From Verrucomicrobium spinosum DSM 4136 = JCM 18804 (GTDB lineage Bacteria > Verrucomicrobiota > Verrucomicrobiia > Verrucomicrobiales > Verrucomicrobiaceae), in the NCBI RefSeq assembly GCF_000172155.1, contig NZ_ABIZ01000001.1, positions 2,327,105 to 2,391,104 on the forward strand: a DNA stretch of 64,000 nt, given 5' to 3'. The position numbers and the translations under genes were made by a program. Below, in pieces: positions 36,063 through 43,608 of this stretch. How positions within the stretch are numbered: position 1 is the stretch's first letter; the number at the start of each line of letters is the position of its first letter. The notes beneath the pieces are model-generated. The model saw only the letters and a program-made list of their open reading frames with translations, had not been told where the DNA came from and searched no databases.

Positions 36063-37082
36063 ATGGGTGAGCGAATCGTGAAGATGGAGCGTGCGATTGT
36101 CATGGGTGCAGGCAGCTGGGGGACGGCCCTGGCGGCGATGCTGGCCCAGCGGGGGCTGCGAGTGCAGTTCTGGGGGAGGGATGAGGCTCTCATGCAGGAG
36201 ATTGCCTCCACCCGGAGCAATGAGAGGTATCTGCCCGGTCTGATCATCGAAGGGGAGCTGGAAGCCACGCACGAACTCAACCGACTACAGCCGGCAGATC
36301 TCGTCTTGTTTGTCACCCCATCCAAGGCCATGCGCACCGTCGCGGGGGCATTGCGAGACGCTTCGGTGCTCGGCGGAGACGAGGTGCTGGTCTCCTGCAC
36401 GAAGGGGATTGAGCTTGCCACGGGGCGGCGCATGTCGCAGCTCCTGGAGGAGTACTTCCCGCAGCACCATCTGGCGGCGCTCTCCGGGCCGAATCATGCG
36501 GAGGAGGTCTCGCGAAAGATGCCTTCGGCTGCCGTGGTGGCCTGTGCGGACGCTGTCTCTGGAGTAGCGCTCCAGAGCTGCTTCACCCTGCCGTGGTTTC
36601 GCTGCTATACCAGCGAAGATGTTCCGGGCGTGGAGTGGGCGGGTGCTTTGAAAAATGCTTACGCGATCGCGGCCGGGATTGCCCAGGGATTGAATCTTGG
36701 TGATAACGCCATTGCGGCGCTGGTGACGCGTGGGCTGGCTGAGATGGTGCGTCTCGGGGTAGCCTCGGGGGGGCAGGTGGAGACCTTTTACGGCTTGAGC
36801 GGCGTCGGGGATCTGGTGGCGACATGCTATTCAGAGCACAGCCGCAACCACCGGGTGGGCAAGTTGCTTGGCCAGGGCATGCCCCTGGCGGAGATCGTCT
36901 CCAGCACCCGCATGGTGGCAGAGGGCGTGCCGAACACTGAGAGTCTCTGGCATGCTGCCCGTGCGGCGGAGGTTCGCACTCCGCTGCTGGATGAGGTGTA
37001 TGCGGTGCTCTACCAAAATAAATCTCCCAAGCTCGCACTACGGGAATTGCTTGGTCGGGATCCGCGTCCAGAAGTAGATTAA
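36063..37082 (+). CDS. gpsA: Glycerol-3-phosphate dehydrogenase (NAD(P)+)
   Basis: 339 residues; reduces dihydroxyacetone phosphate to glycerol-3-phosphate for lipid synthesis. Rossmann motif VMGAGSWGTALA, then LFVTPSKAM, LSGPNHAEEVSRKMPSA, the catalytic Lys in WAGALKNAYAIAAG, and GLSGVGDLVATC. Linked to plsY by a 5-base gap. A second possible start at 36084 (MERAIV) is close to the usual family N-terminus. Confidence 0.97.
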   Translation: MGERIVKMERAIVMGAGSWGTALAAMLAQRGLRVQFWGRDEALMQEIASTRSNERYLPGLIIEGELEATHELNRLQPADLVLFVTPSKAMRTVAGALRDASVLGGDEVLVSCTKGIELATGRRMSQLLEEYFPQHHLAALSGPNHAEEVSRKMPSAAVVACADAVSGVALQSCFTLPWFRCYTSEDVPGVEWAGALKNAYAIAAGIAQGLNLGDNAIAALVTRGLAEMVRLGVASGGQVETFYGLSGVGDLVATCYSEHSRNHRVGKLLGQGMPLAEIVSSTRMVAEGVPNTESLWHAARAAEVRTPLLDEVYAVLYQNKSPKLALRELLGRDPRPEVD

Positions 37083-37456
37083 AACCGCATGATCCATATT
37101 TTGTCGATGGCGAGGACAAGGAGTGATCATTCAGGGTGCCAGTGTGACTGTTTTCTGCTCTAGAGTGCGGGAAAAGAGCGTCGTCGCTTTCGTGATTTAG
37201 TGGGATCAAGCGCTTGCAAGATGTGCTTGCATGTTTCAAGCTCCCCGCGCTCCGCCTTGGAGCTCTCTGAGTTTTCTCCATGCACGACTTCAGCCCCAAG
37301 CCCGGTAATTCTCATACTCCGCCAGACCACCACTATATGTGTGCTTTGGGAGGTATGTACAGGGTACAAACGGTGCGCTAAAGTTCCGCGGTGGGTGTCA
37401 CCCGTGTGTCGCTACACCTGTCATAAATGTATCATTCGAAATTAACTGTTCATCCC
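37083..37456. other. Gap between gpsA and the ExbB-like operon
   Basis: No gene, tRNA or strong hairpin was seen. Near-direct repeats GCTTGCAAGATGTGCTTGCA occur at about 37211-37230. It probably holds the operon promoter, but no consensus box pair stood out. Confidence 0.4.
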
Positions 37457-37462
37457 AGGAGG
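37457..37462 (+). promoter_or_regulatory. Ribosome binding site setting a GTG start
   Basis: AGGAGG, 8 bases before GTG 37471. It is one of the few consensus Shine-Dalgarno sites in the window and fixes the start of the ExbB-like gene, rejecting the 44-codon upstream extension. Confidence 0.85.
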
Positions 37463-37470
37463 TCCCCAAC

Positions 37471-38889
37471 GTGAAGTTCAAGTGCCCATCATGTGACATG
37501 AGTCTGAAGGCCGAGCCGGAATGGGCTGGCAAAGTGGTCCGCTGCCCCGGCTGCAACACCAAGCTGCAGATTCCTGAGAACATCGGTGGTGCGCCGCCTG
37601 CGGCAGAGGCTCCCGCTCCTGGTCCTGCTCCGTCCTTCAGCAGCTCTGCGCCGCTGCCAGATGCTGCTCCGCCTCCGCCTATTGGCGGCGGTTTGGATAG
37701 TTTCGTGCAGCGTCCAGAGCGCCTCGGTTGGAAGGAAAGCGATCCCACCAACCCCAACGGTTACCTCAGCTTTGCCATCGGTGTCGTGCTGACCGTTGCG
37801 TGGTTTGGCATTGTCTATCCCTTCCAGGCACCAGCCGCCAAGGCGGTGGCGGAGTACAGCTCGATGGAAACGATCGCGAACGTGTTCTTCAAGCACTTCC
37901 TGATCAGCTTCATCAACACGATGTTCTTCTTCTGGGCTGCGGCGATTCTTTATCTCAAGCTGGGCAAGTTGAAGCATCAGCGTGAAGCCTTGTTCTTGGA
38001 CGTCCTCCCGGCAGAGTTGGGCCGTGAGATCAACGGCCAAAACGTCGGCAACTTCATCGATCACCTCTACAATATGCCTGTCCGTCTGCGTGACAGCTTG
38101 ATGGTGAACCGCATCCGCAAGGCGCTGGAACTCTTCGAAGTTCGCCAGAACACGCCGGATGTCGGCTCCATGATGTCCAGCCAGTCCAGCATCGATGGTG
38201 CCCGTATCGGCGGCAGTTACATCATGCTGAAGGCGTTCCTTTGGGCCATTCCGCTCATGGGCTTCATTGGTACGGTTATCGGTCTTTCCCACGCCATCGG
38301 GGGCATGAGTTTTGCCAACATGGATGACGTGAGCGCGATTGTGGGTTCCATCAGTGCGGTGACGAGCGGTCTCGGTACCGCTTTCGACGCGACGCTGTTG
38401 GGCCTTGTGCTTGCGGTGTTCCTGAATTTCCCAATGAACGCCCTCGCCAAGAACGAGGACGAGATGCTCAACGAGATCGACGCCTTCTGCAACGAAGTGC
38501 TCCTGCCCCGCCTGAACGACGGTGCTGGCGCGGGTGGTGGCGATGTGGCGGCAATCGCCGACTCCGTGATGCGCGGCCTGGCCGGCGCTCAGAAGGAGTT
38601 CCTTGTGGACCTCAATGAGCTGTCGAAGCGGATGAACGAATACGCCAGCAATCTGGACAAACGCTCTGACGCCTTCCAGCAGGTGGTCACCAAGGAGTTC
38701 ATCAACAACACGACCCAGATGCGCACGGAGATGCAGGAGTCGCTCAAAGATTCCCTCAAGGTTGTCACCCAGTACATGGGCGCGCTTGAGACGGGTGTGC
38801 GTGGCTTGAACACCGTGCTCAAGGAGCTGGGTGAAAAGCAAATTCTCGTACAGCAGGTGAAGAAGAAGGGCTGGTTCGGCCGCGACTGA
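37471..38889 (+). CDS. Zinc-ribbon MotA/TolQ/ExbB-type proton channel subunit
   Basis: 472 residues from GTG. A zinc ribbon (CPSC at residues 4-7, CPGC about 20 residues on) is followed by a Pro/Ala linker, a membrane segment (about 100-120), a second (FINTMFFFWAAAILYL), a long cytoplasmic part, and the ExbB/TolQ signature: AFLWAIPLMGFIGTVIGLSHAIGGM and AVTSGLGTAFDATLLGLVLAVFLNF, where the Thr and Ser/Ala positions line the ion path. A C-terminal cytoplasmic helix region of ~130 residues follows. Two ExbD-like genes come next on the same strand. A proton-driven envelope machine is inferred; the cargo is unknown. The zinc ribbon is not part of classical ExbB or TolQ. Confidence 0.85.
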   Translation: MKFKCPSCDMSLKAEPEWAGKVVRCPGCNTKLQIPENIGGAPPAAEAPAPGPAPSFSSSAPLPDAAPPPPIGGGLDSFVQRPERLGWKESDPTNPNGYLSFAIGVVLTVAWFGIVYPFQAPAAKAVAEYSSMETIANVFFKHFLISFINTMFFFWAAAILYLKLGKLKHQREALFLDVLPAELGREINGQNVGNFIDHLYNMPVRLRDSLMVNRIRKALELFEVRQNTPDVGSMMSSQSSIDGARIGGSYIMLKAFLWAIPLMGFIGTVIGLSHAIGGMSFANMDDVSAIVGSISAVTSGLGTAFDATLLGLVLAVFLNFPMNALAKNEDEMLNEIDAFCNEVLLPRLNDGAGAGGGDVAAIADSVMRGLAGAQKEFLVDLNELSKRMNEYASNLDKRSDAFQQVVTKEFINNTTQMRTEMQESLKDSLKVVTQYMGALETGVRGLNTVLKELGEKQILVQQVKKKGWFGRD

Positions 38890-38954
38890 TTTCCTCCTGC
38901 GTGCCTGTGCTGACTCTTTCAACCCTACAACTCTGAGCCGCTGACCGCTGATCC

Positions 38955-39941
38955 ATGAGCCGCCGCCGCCACAAGACTGAGGAGCTTCTCCTGATTCCCT
39001 TCCTGGACATTCTGTGTTCCCTGATTGGGGTGCTGATCCTCATCATCGTGGTGCTGTGCGTGGCCCAGTCCCAGCAGACCAACGGACGCACGCCGGAAGA
39101 ACTGGCGATGTCCAAGGAGTTCGTGGAGCTTCAGAAGAAGCAGAAGGAAGACGTCAGCACGGAGACGCTTATCAAGGAAAAACTCGCCGCCTTGGAGAAG
39201 CTCAAGAAAGAGCTCCAGGAAAAAGAGGAGCGGTCGGCCAAGCTGCGCAAGCTCCTAAGCACCGGGGCGGACATTCAAAAGATGAACGAGGAGTTGAGCC
39301 AGAACCTGATGAAGGAACTCGACAATCTTCTCCTCGAAATCGAAGGCCTCACCAAGACTCAGACGGAGATGAAAAAGGAGATCGCGGTGCTCATGGAAGA
39401 ACTCAAGAAGCTCCAGATCCCGCCGGACAAAAAGCCCCCGCCAGTGATGGTGCAACCGGGCGGTTCCGGTTTGGCAAAGGGCTCCAAGGTCTTCTTTGTT
39501 GAAGCGGGTGGTGGTCGTATCATCATTTATTGGGATGCCAAGCAGCGCACGCAGGTGAGTGCATCCGCTGAAGTCATCGTGGCAGATGCAGCCTACAATC
39601 ACTTCCTCAAAGAGGTGAAGAACGTGCCCAACTCCAAGATCATCTTCCTCATGAGGGATGATGGCACGGGGGCTTTCAATAACGCGGCAGGTTGGGCCCA
39701 GACGACCTATAATTATCAAGTCACCCAGATCGGGAAACTGCTGCTTCCGGGCCGTGGCGATGTGGACCTCCAGATGTTCAAGGATTTCCTCGGCACCCTG
39801 CCTCCGCCACCGGAGGCCAAGCTCATGCCCCCCGCTGGTGCCGCTCCTGCGGCGGCACCGAAGCCAGCAGCTGCCGCTGCTCCTGCTGCATCCGCAATGG
39901 CCCCTGCTCCTGTCGCAGGAGCCCAGCCCCCCAAGCCTTAA
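38955..39941 (+). CDS. ExbD/TolR-like coiled-coil stator protein (first)
   Basis: 328 residues. N-terminal cytoplasmic RRRHKTEE, then one membrane helix, LLIPFLDILCSLIGVLILII, with Asp18 at the place of the proton-carrying Asp of ExbD/TolR/MotB. About 100 residues of coiled coil follow (KLAALEKLKKELQEKEERS...), then a small alpha/beta periplasmic domain (KVFFVEAGGGRIIIYW; SKIIFLMRDDGTGAF), and a Pro/Ala-rich tail of about 50 residues. 65 bases after the channel gene. The periplasmic domain resembles that of the next gene. Function unknown beyond the stator inference. Confidence 0.75.
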   Translation: MSRRRHKTEELLLIPFLDILCSLIGVLILIIVVLCVAQSQQTNGRTPEELAMSKEFVELQKKQKEDVSTETLIKEKLAALEKLKKELQEKEERSAKLRKLLSTGADIQKMNEELSQNLMKELDNLLLEIEGLTKTQTEMKKEIAVLMEELKKLQIPPDKKPPPVMVQPGGSGLAKGSKVFFVEAGGGRIIIYWDAKQRTQVSASAEVIVADAAYNHFLKEVKNVPNSKIIFLMRDDGTGAFNNAAGWAQTTYNYQVTQIGKLLLPGRGDVDLQMFKDFLGTLPPPPEAKLMPPAGAAPAAAPKPAAAAAPAASAMAPAPVAGAQPPKP

Positions 39942-39976
39942 GCCCAGTCTGATCGAAGCCTCAGCCCCTTACTGCC

Positions 39977-41122
39977 ATGGCCAAACGCAGAGAAGCTCAT
40001 GACGAAGAATTGCCCTTCGTCGCCCTCATGGACACCATGACCAACGTGGTGGGCGTGTTGATCATCGTGCTGGTGATGATCGGCATCAGCCTTGCCCAAG
40101 CGGTGCGCAAGGTGCTTTCTGATCTGCCGCCCGTCACCAAAGAACAGCTGGAAGAGCTGAAGAAGGTGGTGGTCAAGGATACCCCCAAGGAAGATCCCAA
40201 GAAGCTTGAGGAAGAGATGAAGGAGACTCAGCAGGCTCTCAAAAAGGCCAGCGAGGAACTCAAGACCATGGATCTTTCCATGGATAAGAGCTCGCCCAAG
40301 CACATGGACTTGGACGAGTTGCGCAAGCAGCTTGAGGAGCGCAAGAAGGTGCGCGACACCAGCAAGGAAGAGGTGGACAAGCTCCTGGCCGAAGTGGACA
40401 AGCTCAAGAAAGCGATTGATTCCACGCCGCGGTACGTGCCACCGCCCGCGACAGTGGTGAAGTTGCCCAATCCACGTGAAATTCCTGAAAATGCCACGGT
40501 ACAGCGCTTCATCGTCACTGGCGGCAAGGTGTACTATCTGAACGACATTGAGTTCATGAAGTACGTCGTGCAGGAAATCGAGAAGAATCAGAAGAGTCTC
40601 GTCTTCGGTGAAGTGCCCGTGAAAGACACGTTTGGCAATCCGGTCATGGAGAAGGTGCGCGGCAAGGATGTGCCCAAGATGAAGACCGTGTTCGACCAGA
40701 AGAAGATTGTTCAACATTTCGTGAACCTTCGGCTTCCAGTGCGTGATCTGAAAATGGAACTGGTGGAGGCACCCAACGCCCCTCGTATGCCCATGCGACT
40801 GACCCCCAATCCCCAAGGAGGGGAAGGCATTGAGCAGTTCAAGAACCCCGCTTCCACGTATCAACGTGCGGTCCGCAAATTTAAAAGCGAGCCCAACACC
40901 GTGATGTGGTTCTATGTGTTTAAGGATTCGGTGGAAGCCTTTCTTGCCGCTCGTGACTATGCTGACACCGAAGGTGTGCCTGTGGTGTGGGAGCTCTACG
41001 GCAATCCCTTCTATCAGAGGAACGTGGCTGAGTTCGAGGTGAACTTCACCCCGCCCAAGCCGCAACCGCCTCCGCCACCTGGTACAGTGAAGATCGCTGC
41101 ACCGAAGATGACGGCGGACTGA
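39977..41122 (+). CDS. ExbD/TolR-like coiled-coil stator protein (second)
   Basis: 381 residues. KRREAHDEE precedes a membrane helix LPFVALMDTMTNVVGVLIIV with Asp19 at the ExbD proton site. A coiled coil (about 60-150; KKLEEEMKETQQALKKASEE) joins a larger periplasmic part with KVYYLNDIEF and a closing alpha/beta segment (NTVMWFYVFKDSVEAFLAAR, VPVVWELYG) that matches the pattern in the preceding gene. Ends in a Pro run. 35 bases after its partner. The two stators differ enough to be used together rather than as spare copies (inference). Confidence 0.75.
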   Translation: MAKRREAHDEELPFVALMDTMTNVVGVLIIVLVMIGISLAQAVRKVLSDLPPVTKEQLEELKKVVVKDTPKEDPKKLEEEMKETQQALKKASEELKTMDLSMDKSSPKHMDLDELRKQLEERKKVRDTSKEEVDKLLAEVDKLKKAIDSTPRYVPPPATVVKLPNPREIPENATVQRFIVTGGKVYYLNDIEFMKYVVQEIEKNQKSLVFGEVPVKDTFGNPVMEKVRGKDVPKMKTVFDQKKIVQHFVNLRLPVRDLKMELVEAPNAPRMPMRLTPNPQGGEGIEQFKNPASTYQRAVRKFKSEPNTVMWFYVFKDSVEAFLAARDYADTEGVPVVWELYGNPFYQRNVAEFEVNFTPPKPQPPPPPGTVKIAAPKMTAD

Positions 41123-41167
41123 TGACCGCCCGGTGTGCGGGAGAGGAAAGGCCAAAGACTTCTGCTG

Positions 41168-41192
41168 CTGGGACGACGAGGAGTCGTCCCAG
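41168..41192 (+). terminator. Hairpin after the ExbB/ExbD-like operon
   Basis: Perfect 10-bp stem CTGGGACGAC/GTCGTCCCAG with a 5-base loop, 45 bases after the last stop codon. Followed by TTTGCGTTT rather than a clean U-run, so it could be a REP element instead. Confidence 0.5.
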
Positions 41193-41350
41193 TTTGCGTT
41201 TGGGCGCGATGTCGATTGACCCGCCTGAAGGCCGGAACTCCAACCACGGTGCGGGCATTGAAGGAAGTATTCGAGTCCATCTCGCTGTTCGAGATTTCAC
41301 ATCATCAGGAGCAAAGCGTACCCAAAATACGCAACGGCGTTCGAAGCAGC

Positions 41351-41394
41351 GTTGGAGTTTCGTCCCGCATGCGGGACCAATGCCATCAGGGAAA
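41351..41394 (+). repeat. Direct repeat, copy 1
   Basis: GTTGGAGTT, a variable part with a CCCGCATGCGGG palindrome, then GACCAATGCCATCAGGGAAA. The two outer blocks recur at 41802-41839. The stretch 41123-41852 contains no credible gene; it is made of this pair and the palindromes listed separately. Confidence 0.7.
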
Positions 41395-41477
41395 ACGCAT
41401 TGTCTTGCTGTTTTGCCTTCGCGCGCCTCGGAGCCGCGATGGTGCAACCGCCACGACTGTAACTGGTGAGCCCCATT

Positions 41478-41695
41478 CAGAAGGGCCGAAAGTCCGGGTT
41501 CATACCAGCCTGGGGCAACGCCCCAGGGATAGATGGCCAAACTACCCATGAGGGCTGTAGGCCCGGTGTCATCAAGTCTGCCTATGACGAGCATCCCTGA
41601 ATGACGTCGGGCCTACAGCCCTCAACATCTAAAACGAGCGCCTACCTTGGGCGTTGCCCAAGGCTGCAATGATGCCGGACCTTCGGCCCTCAATG
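41478..41695. repeat. ~97-bp imperfect inverted-repeat element made of three mini-hairpins per arm
   Basis: Arm 1 spans about 41478-41573 and arm 2 about 41599-41695 (complement), roughly three quarters identical by eye. Each arm carries in the same order a GGCCGAARGTCCGG block, a CCTNGGGCAACGCCCNAGG palindrome and a TGAGGGCTGTAGGCCCG block. The innermost 24 bases of the two arms match at 22 positions, and the central loop is about 26 bases. Confidence 0.7.
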
Positions 41696-41748
41696 CTTTC
41701 ACAAAAGGGAGATGCTCGACACTTTCCGCAATCCAACACGTTCCCCTC

Positions 41749-41783
41749 CGCTCCCACTACCGACGGGGACCGTCGGACTACAC
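41749..41783 (+). repeat. REP-like hairpin, second copy
   Basis: CCGACGG/CCGTCGG hairpin followed by ACTAC, with GCTCCC upstream, as at 2189-2220. On the complement GTAG directly precedes the hairpin. Confidence 0.6.
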
Positions 41784-41801
41784 CCTGCGCCCCGCCACAG
41801 G

Positions 41802-41839
41802 GTTGGAGTTGCGCTTTTAGACCAATGCCATCAGGGAAA
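41802..41839 (+). repeat. Direct repeat, copy 2, at the antiporter breakpoint
   Basis: GTTGGAGTT then GACCAATGCCATCAGGGAAA, as in 41351-41394 but 6 bases shorter between the blocks. It ends 13 bases from the point where antiporter homology stops. Confidence 0.7.
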
Positions 41840-41852
41840 GCTGGCGAGGTTT

Positions 41853-42393
41853 TACAAACAGGAGGCCAAGCGTGGAGTAAGCGAGCCGTTTACTGATGGC
41901 TCTGTCATAGAGACGGCGCTTGAGAATGAGGGCTAGCAGAGTCATCGCGGCTGGCTCCGGTAATGAGACTTCCCAACAGGGGCCCTACGGCGAGCGAAGC
42001 GCAGTAGAATGCCAAATTGGCATTGATGGGGAGAAGCCGGGCTATGAATACAATGAACCGCTCCGCGAGCTGCACAACGGGTCGTGTGGCTGCCACCACC
42101 ATGACCACCAGCACAAATTTGGGTTCAGTGAAGTTGAGTCCCTCTATATAGTGCACCGCTTCTGCGACAGAGCGGTTGAAGGCGGCGATTCCCACAAAAA
42201 GAGCTGCTGCCCAAAGGCCGAAGACGACTTCTGTTTCGGCCAGGAAGTGCAGGGCGTTTTCACGCACGGACCCTTTGGGATAGCGGTGTGCCCAGTGCGC
42301 GAAGCGCTTCACGCAGAAAGTATGGACGACGGCCAGGGCGAAGATGGCAGTGGCGAGGATCTCGTCAGGAGTGGGGTTCATGGATGGAGGCAC
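41853..42393 (-). pseudogene. Truncated, frameshifted putative Na+/H+ antiporter (PF07399-like)
   Basis: The first ~145 residues (ATAIFALAVVHTFCVKRFAH, FGLWAAALFVGIAAF, YIEGLNFTEPKFVLVVMVVA, LAVGPLLGSLIT) match the N-terminal third of the putative Na+/H+ antiporter family. After GSLIT an extra G near 41958 shifts the frame; the other frame continues EPAAMTLLALILKRRLYD and LAYSTLGLLFV, the family's next segment. Homology then stops near 41853, and the remaining two thirds are replaced by repeat DNA. It is therefore broken twice. Uninterrupted translation would give a 162-residue product with an unrelated tail. Confidence 0.85.
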
Positions 42394-42572
42394 GGAGTCA
42401 GATCACGAATGGCGACCCTACCACCCAAACTGTGTCACTCCTGGTCGGAACACGCCCAGACCAGAAACCTTTCCAAGGTGTATAGTTTCCTGCGAATCGA
42501 AGTCAACCGAGAGCGGAGACCGTGACAGGATTTCGATCCCAGCGAGACGATAGCTTCAGTCTGATGGAGGGG

Positions 42573-43532
42573 CTATTTGGGCCAGATATAGCCCAGATAG
42601 ACGAAATAGGATAGCAACAGGACTCCTCCCTCCCAGCGGCGGATGATCAGGCCGCTCCAGAGCATGGGGATCATCAAGACTGCCACGGCGGTCATGTAGA
42701 TCAGGTCGAGCTGGCTGATGCCGGGCCCATGCAAAGGTGTGGCCAAGCCCGAGATGCCGAGAATGGCGAACAAATTGAAGATGTTGGAGCCAATGATGTT
42801 GCCCACGGCGACATCTGCTTGTTTACGAAGGGCAGCGACGACGGATGACGCCAGCTCGGGAAGGCTGGTGCCTGCGGCGACAATGGTGAGTCCGATGATG
42901 GCCTCTGGTACTTGAAGCGTTCTGGCGATGTTGACCGCCCCCGACACAAAGGCCTGCGAGCCGCAGGCCAGAGTGAGAAGCCCACCCCCGATCAGCAGGA
43001 TGATCATGGCGATACTGAGCTGAGGCTTCGCCTCGACATCGATCATCTCCTGGGCAAATTCCTCTTTCACTTCGCGTGAGGCCTGCCGTTTGGCCAGCCA
43101 GATATTCAGCGCCAAGTAGAGGATGATAAGGATGACAAATCCCGCGGCCTCACCTTGTGACACTGTCCGGTCTGAGAAAGCCCAGAGGAACAGAAGGGTT
43201 GCCACCACCATGAAGGGGGTGTCGAACTTGAGGAGTTGGAACTGCACCTTCAGCGGTACGATCAATGCCGTCACCGCGAGGATGAACGCGATGTTGAAAA
43301 TGTTGGACCCAACGACATTTCCCAATGCGATATCCCCCTGGCCGCCAAGGCTGGCGGTGAGGCTTACCACCAGTTCCGGGCTGCTTGTCCCAAACGCCAC
43401 GACGGTGAGTCCCGCGATTAATGGGGACATCCCAAGCTTCAATGCCAGAGAGGTTGCTCCCCGGACGAGCCATTCGGCTCCAAAATAGAGAGCAAGCAGT
43501 CCTATGCCAATCAGTGACCAGCTCAGTATCAT
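42573..43532 (-). CDS. Calcium/sodium antiporter (CaCA family, YrbG-like)
   Basis: 319 residues with ten or so hydrophobic helices. The two alpha-repeats are obvious: VVAFGTSSPELVVSLTASLG then GNVVGSNIFNIAFIL, and VAAGTSLPELASSVVAALR then GNIIGSNIFNLFAIL; the Glu/Asn residues in them form the cation site. It would exchange Ca2+ for Na+ or H+. AGGAGG lies 17 bases before the chosen ATG, and an in-frame TTG start at 43565 is possible. It is the middle of three cation-exchanger genes. Confidence 0.93.
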   Translation of the reverse strand: MILSWSLIGIGLLALYFGAEWLVRGATSLALKLGMSPLIAGLTVVAFGTSSPELVVSLTASLGGQGDIALGNVVGSNIFNIAFILAVTALIVPLKVQFQLLKFDTPFMVVATLLFLWAFSDRTVSQGEAAGFVILIILYLALNIWLAKRQASREVKEEFAQEMIDVEAKPQLSIAMIILLIGGGLLTLACGSQAFVSGAVNIARTLQVPEAIIGLTIVAAGTSLPELASSVVAALRKQADVAVGNIIGSNIFNLFAILGISGLATPLHGPGISQLDLIYMTAVAVLMIPMLWSGLIIRRWEGGVLLLSYFVYLGYIWPK

Positions 43533-43608
43533 AGGGCAATATCCGGGACACCTCCTTTTGGGCAAGGTAAACCGTCGAAAAACGGCGGTTTTTCACGTGA
43601 CTGGGAAG

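Noticed and set aside
37339-37470. Upstream extension of the ExbB-like gene
   Set aside because: A consensus AGGAGG 8 bases before GTG 37471 and the zinc ribbon starting right there fix the start.
37471-41122. Zorya-type anti-phage system
   Set aside because: Zorya has ZorA and an OmpA-containing ZorB plus helicase or nuclease genes. No OmpA-like peptidoglycan-binding domain or nuclease is seen here.
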